This document shows positions 49,927 through 62,689 of a stretch of 64,000 nucleotides of DNA, in pieces. A program made the translations under genes and the position numbers. The notes beneath the pieces are model-generated. The model was given only the letters and a program-made list of their open reading frames with translations. It ran no database searches and was not told the origin of the DNA. The stretch covers positions 186,001 through 250,000 of the forward strand of contig JAIXMQ010000020.1 of the NCBI GenBank assembly GCA_025716855.1, in the 5' to 3' direction. This DNA is from Pilaira anomala. Lineage: Eukaryota; Mucoromycota; Mucoromycetes; Mucorales; Mucoraceae. Position 1 is the stretch's first letter. Each line of letters starts with the position of its first letter.

Positions 49927-50280
49927 CGTATGTGTATGTTTTGTGATAGCTTCTTAAGCATATACATATGATTTTTTTTTTTTTCAATGATTATGTTTTT
50001 GTGTGCCTGTGTATTTTTTTTTTTTTTTTTTTTGTGTGCGGGGAAGAAAAAGACAGGAAAAGAAATAAAAGGTATACATAGTAATAGCAAAAAAGAAGTA
50101 CATAAAAAGAAAAAATGAGAGAGAGAAGAATGTACACATAAATTACGTAAGAAAATAAAAAAAAAAGGGTAAATAATAAAGAGATAAAGATAATATAAAC
50201 AAGGAGGGGGGGAAAAAAAAAAGAGAGTAAAAGAGAGCGAGAGTAGTAGTAGTAGTAGTTAGGAGAAAAAAAAGAGAGAA
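49370..50280. other. Intergenic, GA tract at 49886-49922
   Basis: Downstream of the homeobox gene (minus strand) and of the inverted-repeat element. (GA)18 ends in GCGCGCG. No gene seen. Confidence 0.55.
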
Positions 50281-50964
50281 TTATCGCATAGGTAATTGAC
50301 GGTATGGATCATTCACATCAGATAATCTTGTTCTTCTAAAAATGAATCTTTGGTTATTCATATCTTCATCTATTGGAGAATGTTGTTGTGGATAGTAATG
50401 CTTAAGAGGTTCTTGTTGTTGCTGCAAGGGTGGAGAAGATTGTTCAGCTATTTATTACATAAAAAGTTAGTACAAGTTTTTTTTTTTTTTTTTTAAACAC
50501 ATCAAATAAAAACTTACGTGAAGCAAAATCTCTTTGATAAGTATAAAAATCATGTCTTCTACGTCTTGGAGGTTCAAAAGAAGATCTAGTAGAAGAATTG
50601 ACAAGTTCAGGATAGGCCATCATTTGAGCAGTTAAATTTTCAGATTCCAACATGGGCTGTAAGATACGACGTCTAGCATTAATAAACCAGTTACTAATTT
50701 GATTTACTGTAAGTCCTGTATGACGAGCCAAATCGGCTTTTTCCTTTTCAGCAGGGTAAGGATGCTTCTTATGTTGAATGAGCCATTTTCGAAGAAACTC
50801 TGTAACTTCTTTTGGTAAGTTTCCTCTTCGTCTCTTTTTAGTAGGATCTACTACAGGAATTGTTGTAGTTGTACTGGATGACTTGTTGTTGGTAATTTTT
50901 AATGGCTGATGATAGACTTTTTGTTGTTCTTCATAATAAAGTCCGCTGGAATGAACACCTGAAT

Positions 50965-50997
<33 letters not shown>

Positions 50998-51497
50998 ATT
51001 CAATCACAGGTGATCGAATGTTATGATGATGACCGTGCATGTCAATAGTGGCAATACTCTCACCAGAACTTGAACTAGATGAACTAATGTTTGATGTTGT
51101 ACTTGTACTAGGAGATACTTTTATATCTTTATCTAAATAATCTAAAATAATAATCATAGTAAGAAAATTGTGCACTGATTATTCTGTATCACATTAAATT
51201 ACCCGCTTCAGCTTCGACTAAGCCTGACTTTTCTGACCAAAATTGTGCATTGTATTCCAACATTTCATTGGTTTTGTCACGATGGCGATCGATGGCTGTG
51301 CGGTTATTATGTTTATTCATATTTAAATTAATGGAAAGTTGTTTTGATGGTTTGTCATGATAAAGAATTAAAGGACAAAATGATCGTGTCGTAGATTTAC
51401 TCTACAATAGAAGAAATAAGTATATTTATATATATTTATATAAAATAAAAAAAAGGGAGAAAAAAAAAAAAGGTACCTGTTCAAATGTGTTTGTCAT
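50281..51497 (-). CDS. TALE-class homeobox transcription factor
   Basis: Four exons (51497-51477, 51401-51203, 51141-50518, 50447-50281) give 336 aa. The homeodomain lies at about residues 175-235: KRRRGNLPKEVTEFLRKWLI, then QHKKHPYPAEKEKADLARHT and GLTVNQISNWFINARRR. The Pro-Tyr-Pro in the loop between helices 1 and 2 is the three-residue TALE insertion, and WFINARRR is the recognition helix (Asn51 and Arg53-type contacts; Ile at position 50 as in TALE proteins). In fungi TALE homeobox proteins act in mating-type or developmental control; which group this belongs to is unclear. Flanks are Ser/Thr-rich with a poly-Thr run. A 21-nt first exon encodes MTNTFEQ. Confidence 0.94.
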
Positions 51498-51639
51498 TTT
51501 TTTTTTTTTTATATATATAATATAAATATGTCAAAGTAAAAATGTGTTTATAAAGGATTTTTTTAAAAAAAAAATGAAAAAGTAGAAAAAGAAGGATACG
51601 CCTTTTTTATATATTTGATGGGAATGGAAAGTATTTATA

Positions 51640-51673
<34 letters not shown>

Positions 51674-53217
51674 TGCACCTGATTAACAAACCTATTTTTC
51701 TTCATAACCGTAGCAGTAGTACAAGATATTATTTAGGCTCAAGTTTACATTACACGCCGACCATTGGCGCTTAAAGTAAAAATAAAAAGGGGGGGGGGAG
51801 GGAAGAGGAGCAAAAAGAGAAAAGGGGAAGGGGTTTCTTTTTTTTTTGGGGGGGGGGGGAAGAGAGAGGAGGTAAAAAATAATAAAAGTAGTAATATGAA
51901 CGCAATTTTTGTGTTACAAAGTGTGTGTGTGTGTGTGTGTGTACATCTGACTGATAAATTATTTAAGAAAAAAAATTCGACATCAAATTAAAAAGCTAAA
52001 CATTTTTTTTTTTTTTTTTTGAAAACATGCATCTCTTTATAAAAAAGGAATAAACAAAAAAGAAAAGACATGTACGTAATTTACTTTGTACTATTCATAT
52101 TAAAAAAAGTTGTATTTTTTTTTTTTTTAAAGCGATGAACACAATAATCAAATTGTTTCATCCCTTAGTGTGGTTCTATCGATATACCACCCCTGGTTTT
52201 TCTTCTCTCTTTTTCAATGTAGAATTTAAACATTTTGGCGCTACTCTTTTGAGTGTGGTTTCATCATTCAAGTCTCTTTTGGTTATATTCAATTTAGATC
52301 GATCTTTCATGCATTAGTAGATAAAACAAAAACTCTTTATAAAATACGTCAAAAAAAGGATATAAAAAGAGAGAGAGAGAGTTATATATTAAAGGATCGG
52401 CTGATGTACTGATGAAGTAAAAAAAAAAAAAAGAAACCTTTTCCTGATCGAATTCGGTCGGTGCTTTCCGGATAGAAAAAAGTGAATTTAGGAATGGCTC
52501 AAATGAAACCATCTATTTTTTTTTTTTTTTTTTTTTTTTGAAGCAAAAATATTGAAAGAGCACGGACCAGCTGATACTTTTCAAATATGTAATTCCTTTT
52601 TTTTTTTTTTTGAATGAACGCACACGCACACACAATAATGAGATTTTTTTCTCTTTTTTTTTTTTTATAAATGTATTACAATTATGATTCTCCCAAAGAG
52701 CACAAATACTCTAATTACCACTTTTTTGTTCTCCCTATTTAGCTTAAATGTAACTCAAAAAAAAAAAAAAATGACACAACATTCAATTCTTTTAAAGACA
52801 CCTTTTTTATTTAAGAAAAAAAAAAAAAAAGATGAGGGAACTTTCCATATTGTCAGTTAATTGTTGCACTAAATTCTTGCTTAATCAGAGAGTATCACCG
52901 TATCTGAATCATAATCATAAAAAAAAAAAAAAAAAAAAAAAAATAGGAGACATGTTTTTATATTCTTTTTTGATTTTTGATTTTTTGATTTATTGTTTAT
53001 ATTTATTTATTATTTTTTAGGAGCAACTTTTTTTTTTTTTTTTTTTCATTACAAATAAAAAATAAAAAACGGGAAAAATCATGATTATCATATCAAGTCA
53101 AGAAAAACGAGGTCTGGTACATGGAAGGTATTACAAGAGTCAAGTTGGACTCAGGCCACTTGGAATCATGTGGAATAAAGAAAGTTTTTTTTTTTCGGTA
53201 TAATACATTTTATATTA

Positions 53218-53258
<41 letters not shown>

Positions 53259-54417
53259 ATTTCAATGACAACTCTGAATTCATTTCATGTTTATAAATAT
53301 AAAGAATATCAATTACATACATAATGGCGAAACATGAGTTTATTTATTATTCCCCAACTTTTTTTTTTTTTTTTTTTTTTTTTCGTGGTAGTAGTATTAA
53401 TGCATTTTTTGCATGAATAAATAGCTAAAATAAGCTTCATTTTCCCTCCCTTTTCCCTCTCTATCTCTCTATCTCTCTGTCTGTCTGTCTGTCTCTTCAG
53501 CCTAAAAAAAAAACGTTTGATCTTTTTTTTTTTTATATATCAGCTGAACACATAAATAAAAAAAAATATATATACTTTAAAAAGAAAAAAAAAACTCCCC
53601 AAAGCACTCATTATCAAAATGTAAAACGGAATGTATTACCAACTCTTTATATAGTTATATAAAACATTTCAACTTTTTTTTTTTTTTTTAAAAAAAAAAA
53701 AACTGCATTACATGCATAACTCAGCACGTTTGCGTAATTGTTAAAATAGATCATCCTTATCGTCTAGTTGGCTCAATTCTTTTTTTAATGCAAAAGGCAT
53801 TGGCCACGTGTGCAGTAAAAGAGTTTTAAAAAAAAAAAAAAAAAAAAAAGGGCGTCTAGAACAAGAAACTATTTTCTGCGGTTAACCCGAAAAATACATT
53901 ATATACACACAAAGGAGAGAAAAAGAGAAAGAGGGATGAATTATACAATGTCATTTGATTGTCCCTGACTTTGTTTATACAGAATCAAAAAAAAAAAAAA
54001 AAATAAGCCCTTTTGTATACTGAATTTCCCTTTTTAGTACACATGACTTTTAAGGTCATTTGGTACATCATACATCCTTAATGATAGGCGTATGTCAATC
54101 AAATATAGATAAAGATAGATAGAGATAGAGAGCGAAAGAAAAAGAAAAGCTTTTTTTATTAGATATGTGTGTGTATACATTTTCCAAATATGTCAAATGC
54201 AAGATTTAAATAATCATAATAATAGATTGGTTTTTAATAATAATAAAATAATAATAATATAAGAAAGAGAGAGAGAGAGAGAGTATAAATATATAATGTA
54301 AAAAAAAGAAAGTGTAACAGTAAATGATATACAAAAAAAAAAAAAGAAGGTAATGGGTAATGTGTGTGTGTGTGTGTGTGTTTAAGAGGGTAATAATAAA
54401 TGTTTACAAAACGAATT
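51498..54417. other. Gene-poor intergenic region
   Basis: 2.9 kb between the homeobox start and the kinesin stop. It holds A/T runs, a G run (51849-51859), (GT)n at 51921-51941 and 54361-54380, (GA)17 at 53219-53253 and CTGT repeats at 53475-53492. A 60-codon ORF at 52135-52317 has no other support. Confidence 0.55.
53219..53253. repeat. (GA)17 microsatellite
   Basis: Uninterrupted GA dinucleotide run. Similar tracts at 18209, 29166, 34124, 46413, 49886 and 61738 show that GA is the favoured microsatellite of this genome. Confidence 0.95.
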
Positions 54418-57400
54418 TTAAAAGCACATAAAAGAAGACTTCTTTCTTAATAATTCGTCCAACTGCTTTTCTAATTTCTTTATGGTTTTATCGGCTCTAT
54501 CAAGTTTTTGCTTTTCTTCTTGTACAATTCGATCGAATTCATCACGAGGTACCATATCCTTCATCTGGTTTTGGTAATTTTCTAATTCTTGAGTAAGTGA
54601 TTTATTTTGTTCAGTCGCTTCATTTAATTGATGTTCTAATAATCGTGCTAGTTCTTCAGCTGCTACTGATTTTGCTTCTGCTGCTTCTGCTGCTGTTGCT
54701 GCTGTTGCTGCTGCTGATTCAGCCGCTGCTATTTGTTCCTGGTTGGGTCCTTGTTGTGCTCCCGATCCGTTCTTCTCAACAGATGACTGGTCACCTTCTC
54801 TTGACGTCGATCTCTCCACCAATTCTTTTATCTTATTCGTAATCGCATCAGCACCAGTTACTACGCCAAGAATGAATTTAATCTCATTCATTTGATCTTG
54901 ATATTCATTCAACTGTTCTTCACTTTCATCCAACTCTTCCGTCAGTCCTTCCATCTCAGTTGTCATGCGATTCATTTCACTTTCTAATTCAGTGGCTAAA
55001 CTACTAAACTCTTTATTTTCTTCCATCATCTGATTCACTTCTTTCTCAAGTTGGTTGATACGTAACACATGGCTTTCAATCGCTTGACGTTGTTGTTGTT
55101 CTTCAATCGTTTCATCTTTTTTATTATTATCATCATCATCATCAGTCATTCCCGATCGTTGTTCCTTGACTGCAAAAGCCGCTTCCTGTTCGCGTCGTCG
55201 TCGTAGGATTTGTTCGATATGGGCTTCATGCTGGGTCGTCATGGCAACCAAAGCATCTGCATGTTGACTGTGTACCTCTTTTAATTGTACTTGGTGTCTT
55301 TGTACAAGTGTGACAAGTTCAGCCTTGGTAGATACTAACTCAGATTCCACGCTAACCATCTTTTCAATCACGCCCGCATGCGCTAATTCAAGTCGTTCCA
55401 ATTCACTCTTAACTTGATCCAACGTGATTTCTAACTCTTTCTTGAGTTGTTCTTCAGTAGCCAACTTTTGGTCTTGTTCGGACTTTGAAGCTTGATAGGT
55501 GGTATGGAGCTTTTGGATTTGAGTAGCATACTCTTGATGCACTTGATTTAATTCTTGTTCTAGTTGCTGTGTTGTATCTGCATGTTGAAGATCCATGGAT
55601 CGCATACTTTCGTCCTTGAGTTTCTTTAAACTGGAATTCTCCAACAAAAGTTGATCGAGTGTAGATGCTTGTGTTTGGTTAGCTGTTTCAAGGCTGGATA
55701 ATTTGAGTTGAAGTGCTTGGATCGATTGATCTTGATCTGAGCGGATCTGATCTAATTTCTTGAGAGAAGTTTCGAGTTGATCTTTTTCAAGTTGAATTGA
55801 TTCCAGTTCTAATTTATGTTTTGAATTCAATTGATCTCGTTCCGTGGCATGGGATGTTTGAAGGTCGACTAAAGTGTGTTGTAAAGTACTCAATTGAATT
55901 GTGGCTTCTTCTAATTGTAAATGGGTATCACATAAATCATTCAATGCATGATTTAATTTCTCGTTCTCTTGTTCAAGTCCATCGATTTCAATCTCGTGTT
56001 GTTTTGTCAATTCAATAACATGTTGATTTAATTCATCTAATTCAGCTTCTGTTTCCTTTAATCGCGTCTTCTCCAAGTGCTCAATGTGAGCCTTCAAGTC
56101 GTTCACGATAGCGTCATGATCATTTACTTTTTGTGTATGAGAAGCTAAAGTTTCATCATGCATTTGCTTTGCAAGCTCAAGATTTGTTTCAAGAACAGAT
56201 ATCTTTTCCTTTAAATCATTTGACGTACTATTGAATTCTGAAACACTTGAAGCGTGATTCAAGCTCATGTGTTCCATCTCTTCTTTTAATTTCGCTTCTA
56301 ATCTCTCGTTCTCCAAGGTGGCACTTTGTAACTTTTGACGTAATTCATCGACTGACTCTGAATCCTGCAAGAGTTTTTCATGCGATATCTTTAATACAGT
56401 AAAAGAAGCTAAAGTCTCTGCTAATCGTTTCTGTAATGCACTCGATTGTTGATTGGCTTCCTCTAAAGAAAGTTGTAACTCGGTTTGAGTCAAACTCGAT
56501 TGATCTAATTTCTCTTTTAGCTGTAAAAGATAGGTTTCCTTTTGATCTAAATCCAAGGTTAATTTCTCTACATCTTGTTTTAATTCAGTATGAGCAGATT
56601 TCCATTGCTTGGTCTGTTGCTTTTCTTGGTCCAGAGACTTTGCAGCTTCTGTCGCTAAAGCTTGTTTCTGATCTGAATCGGATTGCTCTAATCGATATAT
56701 TAATTTATTGGCCATACCAAGGTCATGCTCTAATTTTTGAATTTGAATCGCGTACTCATCTTGTTTTGTAAGTTGTTGTTCTAAAGAGAGTATCTTTAGT
56801 TGGTATGATTTTTTATCTTGTTCATATTCATTTTCTTTTGCTTGTGCAATTTCTTTACTCAGGTCTAAGGACTTGGGTCGTGGTTGTTGTTGTTGTTGTT
56901 GTTGTTGTTGTAATTCATCTTCTTCATTTGCTGTAATTGAAGATGAATCATGTTCTAAAAACTCCAATTGTTCTAATGTCTCTTGGTATCTTTGTAATAC
57001 TTCTTCTAATTCTTTCAAAGTATCTTGATGATCGTATTGTAAACGTTCTAAATCCAATTGAAGTTTATTGGCACGATCAGTTTCTTGTTTTAGTTTGGAT
57101 TCGGTTTGAACTAAAGATAATGCAGCAACTGAAGCAGGTGTCTCTGTCTCGGAAGCGAAACTCTTTCTGTATTTAATTGTAGATGGTGGAGGTGAAGAAG
57201 AGAGGATGGTATCTTCTTCGGATAATAATGGATTGATTTCAATCGATGGAGAAGGGGTGACGGTCATGGTTTGTTTTTCAAATAAATTTAGTTTTTGTTG
57301 AAGTGAATTACATTGATTTTCTAACTCGAGGTTCTTTGCATTCGCTTGATCTAATTCTTTCAAGATTAATTTCTCGGTGCTGGTATTCTCGTGATTGGAT

Positions 57401-59871
57401 GTTGTTTTGGATAAACGTTTCAAGAGTTCTACATTTGTACGTTCTTTTGCTTCCAATTTTGCTTCTAAATCCTCTACAGATTTTGTTAAACGTATTCTTT
57501 CAGCATCACCATTTGCTAATCTTTGTTCTAAGCTATGAATATATTGTTCTGTATTTTCATCCGTTTCTTTAAACTTCATAATCTTGTTTTTTAATTCGTT
57601 CAACATTTCTTGATCTTTTGTGGTTTCGTTTGCAGATTTCATTAATTTAGTTTCGAGTTCATAAATATAACTTTCGTTATTTTGTTCTCTTTCAAGGATT
57701 TTTGAGAGACGTAACTGTAAACTATTGATAGTTTGTTCTTGAGTACGAATCAAGTTTTCTAATTGAGCTAATTTGGCTTCTTGTTCTTCATGTCCAATAT
57801 CTGAATGATTTAAAGCAGCTCTTGCTAAAGCTAATTGAGATTCAAGTGTAGAAACACTCTTTTCGTATTCTTCAATCACAGGTTCAACTAAATGTTGAAA
57901 ATCCACATCTTTTTTATTATTCATCATTGCCTCTAACCTTCTCACACGTTCCAATTCCTTTTCTACAATTCGATTTCTTTCTCGTGTGACAGATGCCTCT
58001 ACATCTAATTCCTCTACTTGTCTTTGTAAATCAGAAATTAACATACGTTGATCATGATAGATTTCATCGTCTTCATCTTCTTCTTTCTCTAATGAAGAAG
58101 GAGATCGATTTGATTTCATATAATTTAACTCGTTTTTTAATTTTCCAATCAATGAACGTAAGAGCTCGAGATTTTCGGTCGTCATCCATTCTTCTACTTG
58201 ATTCTTTTCGGATCGATTCTTGATGGATCTTGCTCGATTGGCGTATTGTAATGTGTTGAGAGTTTCAGAAAGATTGTATTCGACAGGACTTGCACATGCA
58301 ATCATCAAAGTCGTAGCACTTCCGCCTAATGAATCTTGTAATAATCGTGTCAATTTTGAGTCACGGTAAGGCACATGTACTTTGGTCTTTTTGGATGGAT
58401 CTCCAAGTGCAGAAATTACATTTCCTAACGCAAGTAAACCTGCATTGATATTGATACCTTCTTTACGACGATCACCTTCTGCTGCAGTTCGTTTTAGCTA
58501 TACAAGATATTTTGTAAAAATAAAATAATTTTTTTTTTTTTTTTTTTGCATAAATTTTAATATTTACCCTTTCACTACCTGCTAAATCCACAAAATGAAA
58601 TTTAGAGGTTGTAATTAAACATTCTCCTTCTTCTTGACTGGTATTAAATAATCGATTGGTATTAGGTGTAATAGAAGACCTTGTACTCATTGAACTCGAA
58701 GGTCTTTTTGATGCGGTAGTAGTAGAAGGAATCCATTTTTCTTGAGTTAAAGAGACAGAAAAAATGGCATGCGATCGAGAAGATTTTGCATTCATATCTG
58801 TGGAACCAGTTGCTCTATTTTGGGTACCTTGCTCGAGATAACTTTAATTAAAAAAAAAATTAGTACATTTAAACATAATATATATATATATATATATGCA
58901 TAACATTTACAATAAAACATCATCTGTACTGTGAACAACTACTTCTTTTACACCAGTCCAATAAATTCTACCTTTTGTATCTTCACGAATAGTGATCGGA
59001 GGTAATTCTTCAGGTGGAGCCGAATTTAATAAATCATGTAAATCTTCATTATAAATTTCAATAAATGATACTTTGACTGTGAATTTAGTTTTATTGATCG
59101 GAGGTACTTGAGGTATATGACTACTACGATGTCCAATTTTAGATTTAGGTCTCATTAATCGGCTATTACTCTTATTTGATGCAGAAGTAGAAGATGAAAG
59201 TGATGAAGTAGGTGAAATAGGTCTTTGTGTATCATTATGATTCAATAAATCAAATAAAAGTGCCATTGATCGAGGCACAATACCTTCATCACTTGTATTA
59301 TGTTGTCCATCCGCTGCTGTACCCATTGTATATGTTTTTCCTGATGATGTTTGACCCTAAAAAAAAAAAAATGTTTTTATCGCATGTTTAAATTATATAT
59401 ATATACATATATTACACACTTACATAGGCAAGGATAGTAATATTGTAACCTAAATAAAATAAATTTCTTATTGTTCAATCATCACTTTCTCTTTTTTAGT
59501 ATCTTTATATATATATATATATATATAATACCTTCAACAAATTTTCGAACAAGATTTTCTCCTAGAGCCGAAAATATTTCCTCTTGAGTACTGTTTGTTC
59601 CAAATACATGATCAAATGTAAATAATTTGTTTTGTGGTACAACTTGTACTGTACTGTCATGAATTTTAAGGACATCGTCATGTGCAAGATTTGCAAATCT
59701 TGGTTGTGTTCGATCACGTTCTGTTAAAGGTCGAATTCTTAGCGCTATAAAAAAGCTTGTTAAAAATATTGTAATATAAAGTTTTTTAATTTGCAGCACT
59801 TTTTTTTTTTTTTTTTGTTAATACTTGCCTACTTGTACCGCTGTCGTTTGACCACTGCTATCTTTTGTCAT
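54418..59871 (-). CDS. Kinesin-4 family motor protein (KIF4/chromokinesin-like)
   Basis: Six exons (59871-59829, 59744-59532, 59449-59424, 59356-58911, 58841-58568, 58497-54418) give 1693 aa. The N-terminal motor has [17 protein letters not shown]-loop [12 protein letters not shown] (about residues 95-106), [13 protein letters not shown], switch [16 protein letters not shown], switch [22 protein letters not shown], and [40 protein letters not shown] and [20 protein letters not shown] are kinesin-4-like. An N-terminal motor means plus-end movement. About 1200 residues of heptad-rich coiled coil follow. Two Ser/Thr-rich insertions interrupt the motor (after [15 protein letters not shown] and after [12 protein letters not shown]). 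The first intron starts with GC, not GT: exon end CAAGTAG, then GCAAGT; the GT three bases earlier would break the frame. Confidence 0.95.
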
Positions 59872-60513
59872 AGCCGTGGAGTATTAAAATGAATATAAAT
59901 ATATATATATTAAATAAATTATCTAGTTTAAAAAAGGGAAAAAATAAAAAGAAAGAAAAGAGAAATTATAAATATAATTATAAAAAAAAAAAAAAAAATA
60001 CGTCTGCTGAGGTTCAAAAGAAGATATTCGTGATACATAGTTCAACAATAGGAGGGAAGAGAGAGAGAGAGAGAGAGTGTGTGTGTGTATGTGTGAAAGA
60101 TGTAAAATCAACTTGTTAACTAACAAAACAAAAATTATCTTTTTTTTTTTAACTTTCGGGTTTTTTTTTTTCTTTGTCGTCCTCCCCTCAATAAAAAATC
60201 GTTTTCTGTAACATACCGTGTCATTGAATGTATCAGTCTGATTCCAAAACTTACTTATACACTAACAAAAAAGGTTCTTTTGTTTATTTAGAGTTATCTC
60301 TCTCAATTCATTTTAGCCTTTTTGTTTTATTTTTTCCCATTCTCCGTTTTTTTACTGGCTCTTACCGCGCATAAAAACATGTGACCAAAAAAAAAAAAAA
60401 AAAAATACCCTACAAAAAATTATAAATCTCCAAGAGCCGCTTTATTTTCCTTTCTTCCCCTTTTCCCTTTAATATCTTTCAAAGCCGCGTATTGTTGATA
60501 TTAAAAAAAAATC
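59872..60513. other. Upstream region of the kinesin gene
   Basis: Holds TA repeats, A/T runs and a GA/GT compound repeat at 60057-60095. No gene seen. Confidence 0.5.
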
Positions 60514-61350
60514 TCAACAGAAGAAATAAATAATAACGAACCCCAACAGACAGTACAACAAGTATTGGACGAGACTTCCTTACAACAACACAGAAACAAT
60601 TTTAAAGCCTATAAAAAAGCAGTGAATAAATATAACAACGACATCTGGAACAGATATGATGACATGTTCGAACTATAAATGAGATGGAACAAACAAAAAT
60701 AAAATGCAATAAAATTTTTTTTTTCAAATGCTTGGATAAGCTAAATAAGAAACTTTCCCAGATCACAACAAAGTCTATTGCAAATGGGGAGGAGAGTCTA
60801 TGTCTGAGCACAACACCTTTAAAATCGATTGTAGACTCATTTTCTTCAACAATGGCAAGCAAATTGATTCAGTACATCTTGAAGCTGCAAGATATATGTC
60901 ATGCAAGAAAACTAACAGCGATCACCTAAAATCATTAAGAACGCTCCCAACATCGATTACAAACAAGTGCGCATTCCTATGATTCAAATTTGTCAAAATC
61001 AATGCGATGTCCTTACATTATACATTGCAGACGATGGACTATACTGCGTCGAAGAATTTTTTTTCTCCGCTCAGCCCTACCGTATTTGCTGCAGAATCAA
61101 AAAAATGGTTTTCGCTCAGAAAATATGTGTTAAAATTTAGTTCATCTCTTGAATGATACCGACCGAAAAAGTTACGGCCAGCACTTTTCTCGTCCAGCAA
61201 ACGAAGAAGAAAGTCGAAAGATATGTAGATTACAAAAATTGGACCTGTGGATCTTTCTACCCTCCAATTAATGAAGAAAGCCCTTTGTATCTTCCTGAAA
61301 TTTTATATAATAATTCGCCCGAGAACAGCAAGAAGCAATGTCTGCATTAA
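60514..61350 (+). pseudogene. Decayed gene of unknown family, several frameshifts
   Basis: Coding-like frames follow one another on the plus strand without a single intact ORF. 60514-60678 reads STEEINNNEPQQTVQQVLDE and on to YDDMFEL and stop. About 60740-60982 reads ETFPDHNKVYCKWGGESMSE, then NGKQIDSVHLEAARYMSC. From 60940 another frame reads NAPNIDYKQVRIPMIQICQN, CDVLTLYIADDGLYCVEE. After the T run at 61055-61063 a third reads SPTVFAAESKKWFSLRKYV, and 61150-61350 ends SFYPPINEESPLYLPEIL. At least three frame changes and two stops break it. No family is named; codon use and order suggest one former gene. Not a functional protein as it stands. Confidence 0.6.
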
Positions 61351-62689
61351 TCATTCATATCATGCATTAACCTTGTTATAAACGTACTCTTAAATATACA
61401 TATAATAAATAAAAATGAATAATGATACATTACGATCTTCAAAAAAAAAAAAAAAAAAAAAAAAATTGAAATTTTTGTATTCATATATTATGAATATCTC
61501 TCTTGTCTTTGAATACATACTGTGAATAAGTGTAATCTGAAATAGATTTCTAGATGCATGATCATACTTTCCAAATTTTCTTTCTTTTAGCCCTATTATT
61601 TATCAACTGTGATAAACTATATCCAGTAGACCACCACGAACAAGAAAAATAATAATATTCTTACGTGTGTGTGTCAATTTTGACATGTTTCATTTTTTAG
61701 ATTGTTTCTTACACATCCCAAAAATACTGTAAGAAAAGAGAGAGAGAGAGAGAGAGAGAGAGCTATTAAAGCAACCGAGTTTATGTCAGTTACTTGGTGT
61801 ATAACTATATACTTAATTATTATCTTTTTCTTTTCTCACGTTTTCATAAACAAGATGTGTATTTTAAAATGCAAACGAAGTCAGCACAAAAGGAATACGC
61901 TGAAATTAAAATAATATTGTATTGTGATTTATGGCGACTTGATTTTGTCTTTTTCTGTAATGCTATCTCTTTTATTATTTTTCTTTTACTAAACTTTTCA
62001 ATTATCATTTTAATTTATTCTGGTTAGTCAATTGTATATATTATAGCATGAGTTAAAATAACTTTCTTCTAATAATTTGCTAAATTTTATTTTAGTAGGT
62101 AATAAAAAAAAAAATTTAGTTATGTAAAACGATTGTAATGTTTGTTTGAGATCAATTTAAGAGGATACACCATTTCATTCGGTATCTAAGGAAACGTTAT
62201 TGATCTTCAAGAAATACATGCCCCCACTCTTGATCTCAGAGATATGTTCCATACATAAATTTAAGCTCATCCCAGTCTATGGTCTGATCATTGTAGATTG
62301 ATTTCTTACTCTCAAATACAACTACCAGTCCTTGCAGTTGGTTTTCTCAACTATATTATCCCATAATTCGGATTTGTTTCCTCAAATTATAATTACAGTG
62401 GTATACTTTTCGGCTTCTCGCAGAAGGACCAAAAAAAAAAAAAAAAGAAAAAAAAATGCCCAAAAACAGTTTCAGGAGAAAAGTCGGGCCTCTTAAGACC
62501 TTTACAAAAAAAAGAGGTCAAAGAAGATTGGTTGTCCTGCATTGTTACTTATATTCCTTCTCCTTCACAAGCGACAGTATACCCACTAAATCACTAATCA
62601 GCGTGGCCAAACAAGATTTGCTCTGTTTTAATATCACTCGATATAATTTGTAAGTCTACTGCTTACTGTAATAATACTGTTACCAAAGC
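61351..62689. other. Intergenic, no intact gene
   Basis: A run at 61441-61465, (GA)12 at 61738-61762, scattered short frames. The 62456-62653 frame (MPKNSFRRKVGPL) is open for 65 codons but has no support beyond length. Confidence 0.5.

Noticed and set aside
52135..52317. 60-codon ORF (MNTIIKLFHPLVW)
   Set aside because: No splice partner, no domain, no upstream promoter; expected by chance in 2.9 kb of AT-rich DNA.
54597..58223. Several plus-strand ORFs of 60-111 codons
   Set aside because: Shadows of the 4-kb kinesin coiled-coil exon; Leu/Ile-rich because the sense strand is Glu/Gln/Lys-rich.
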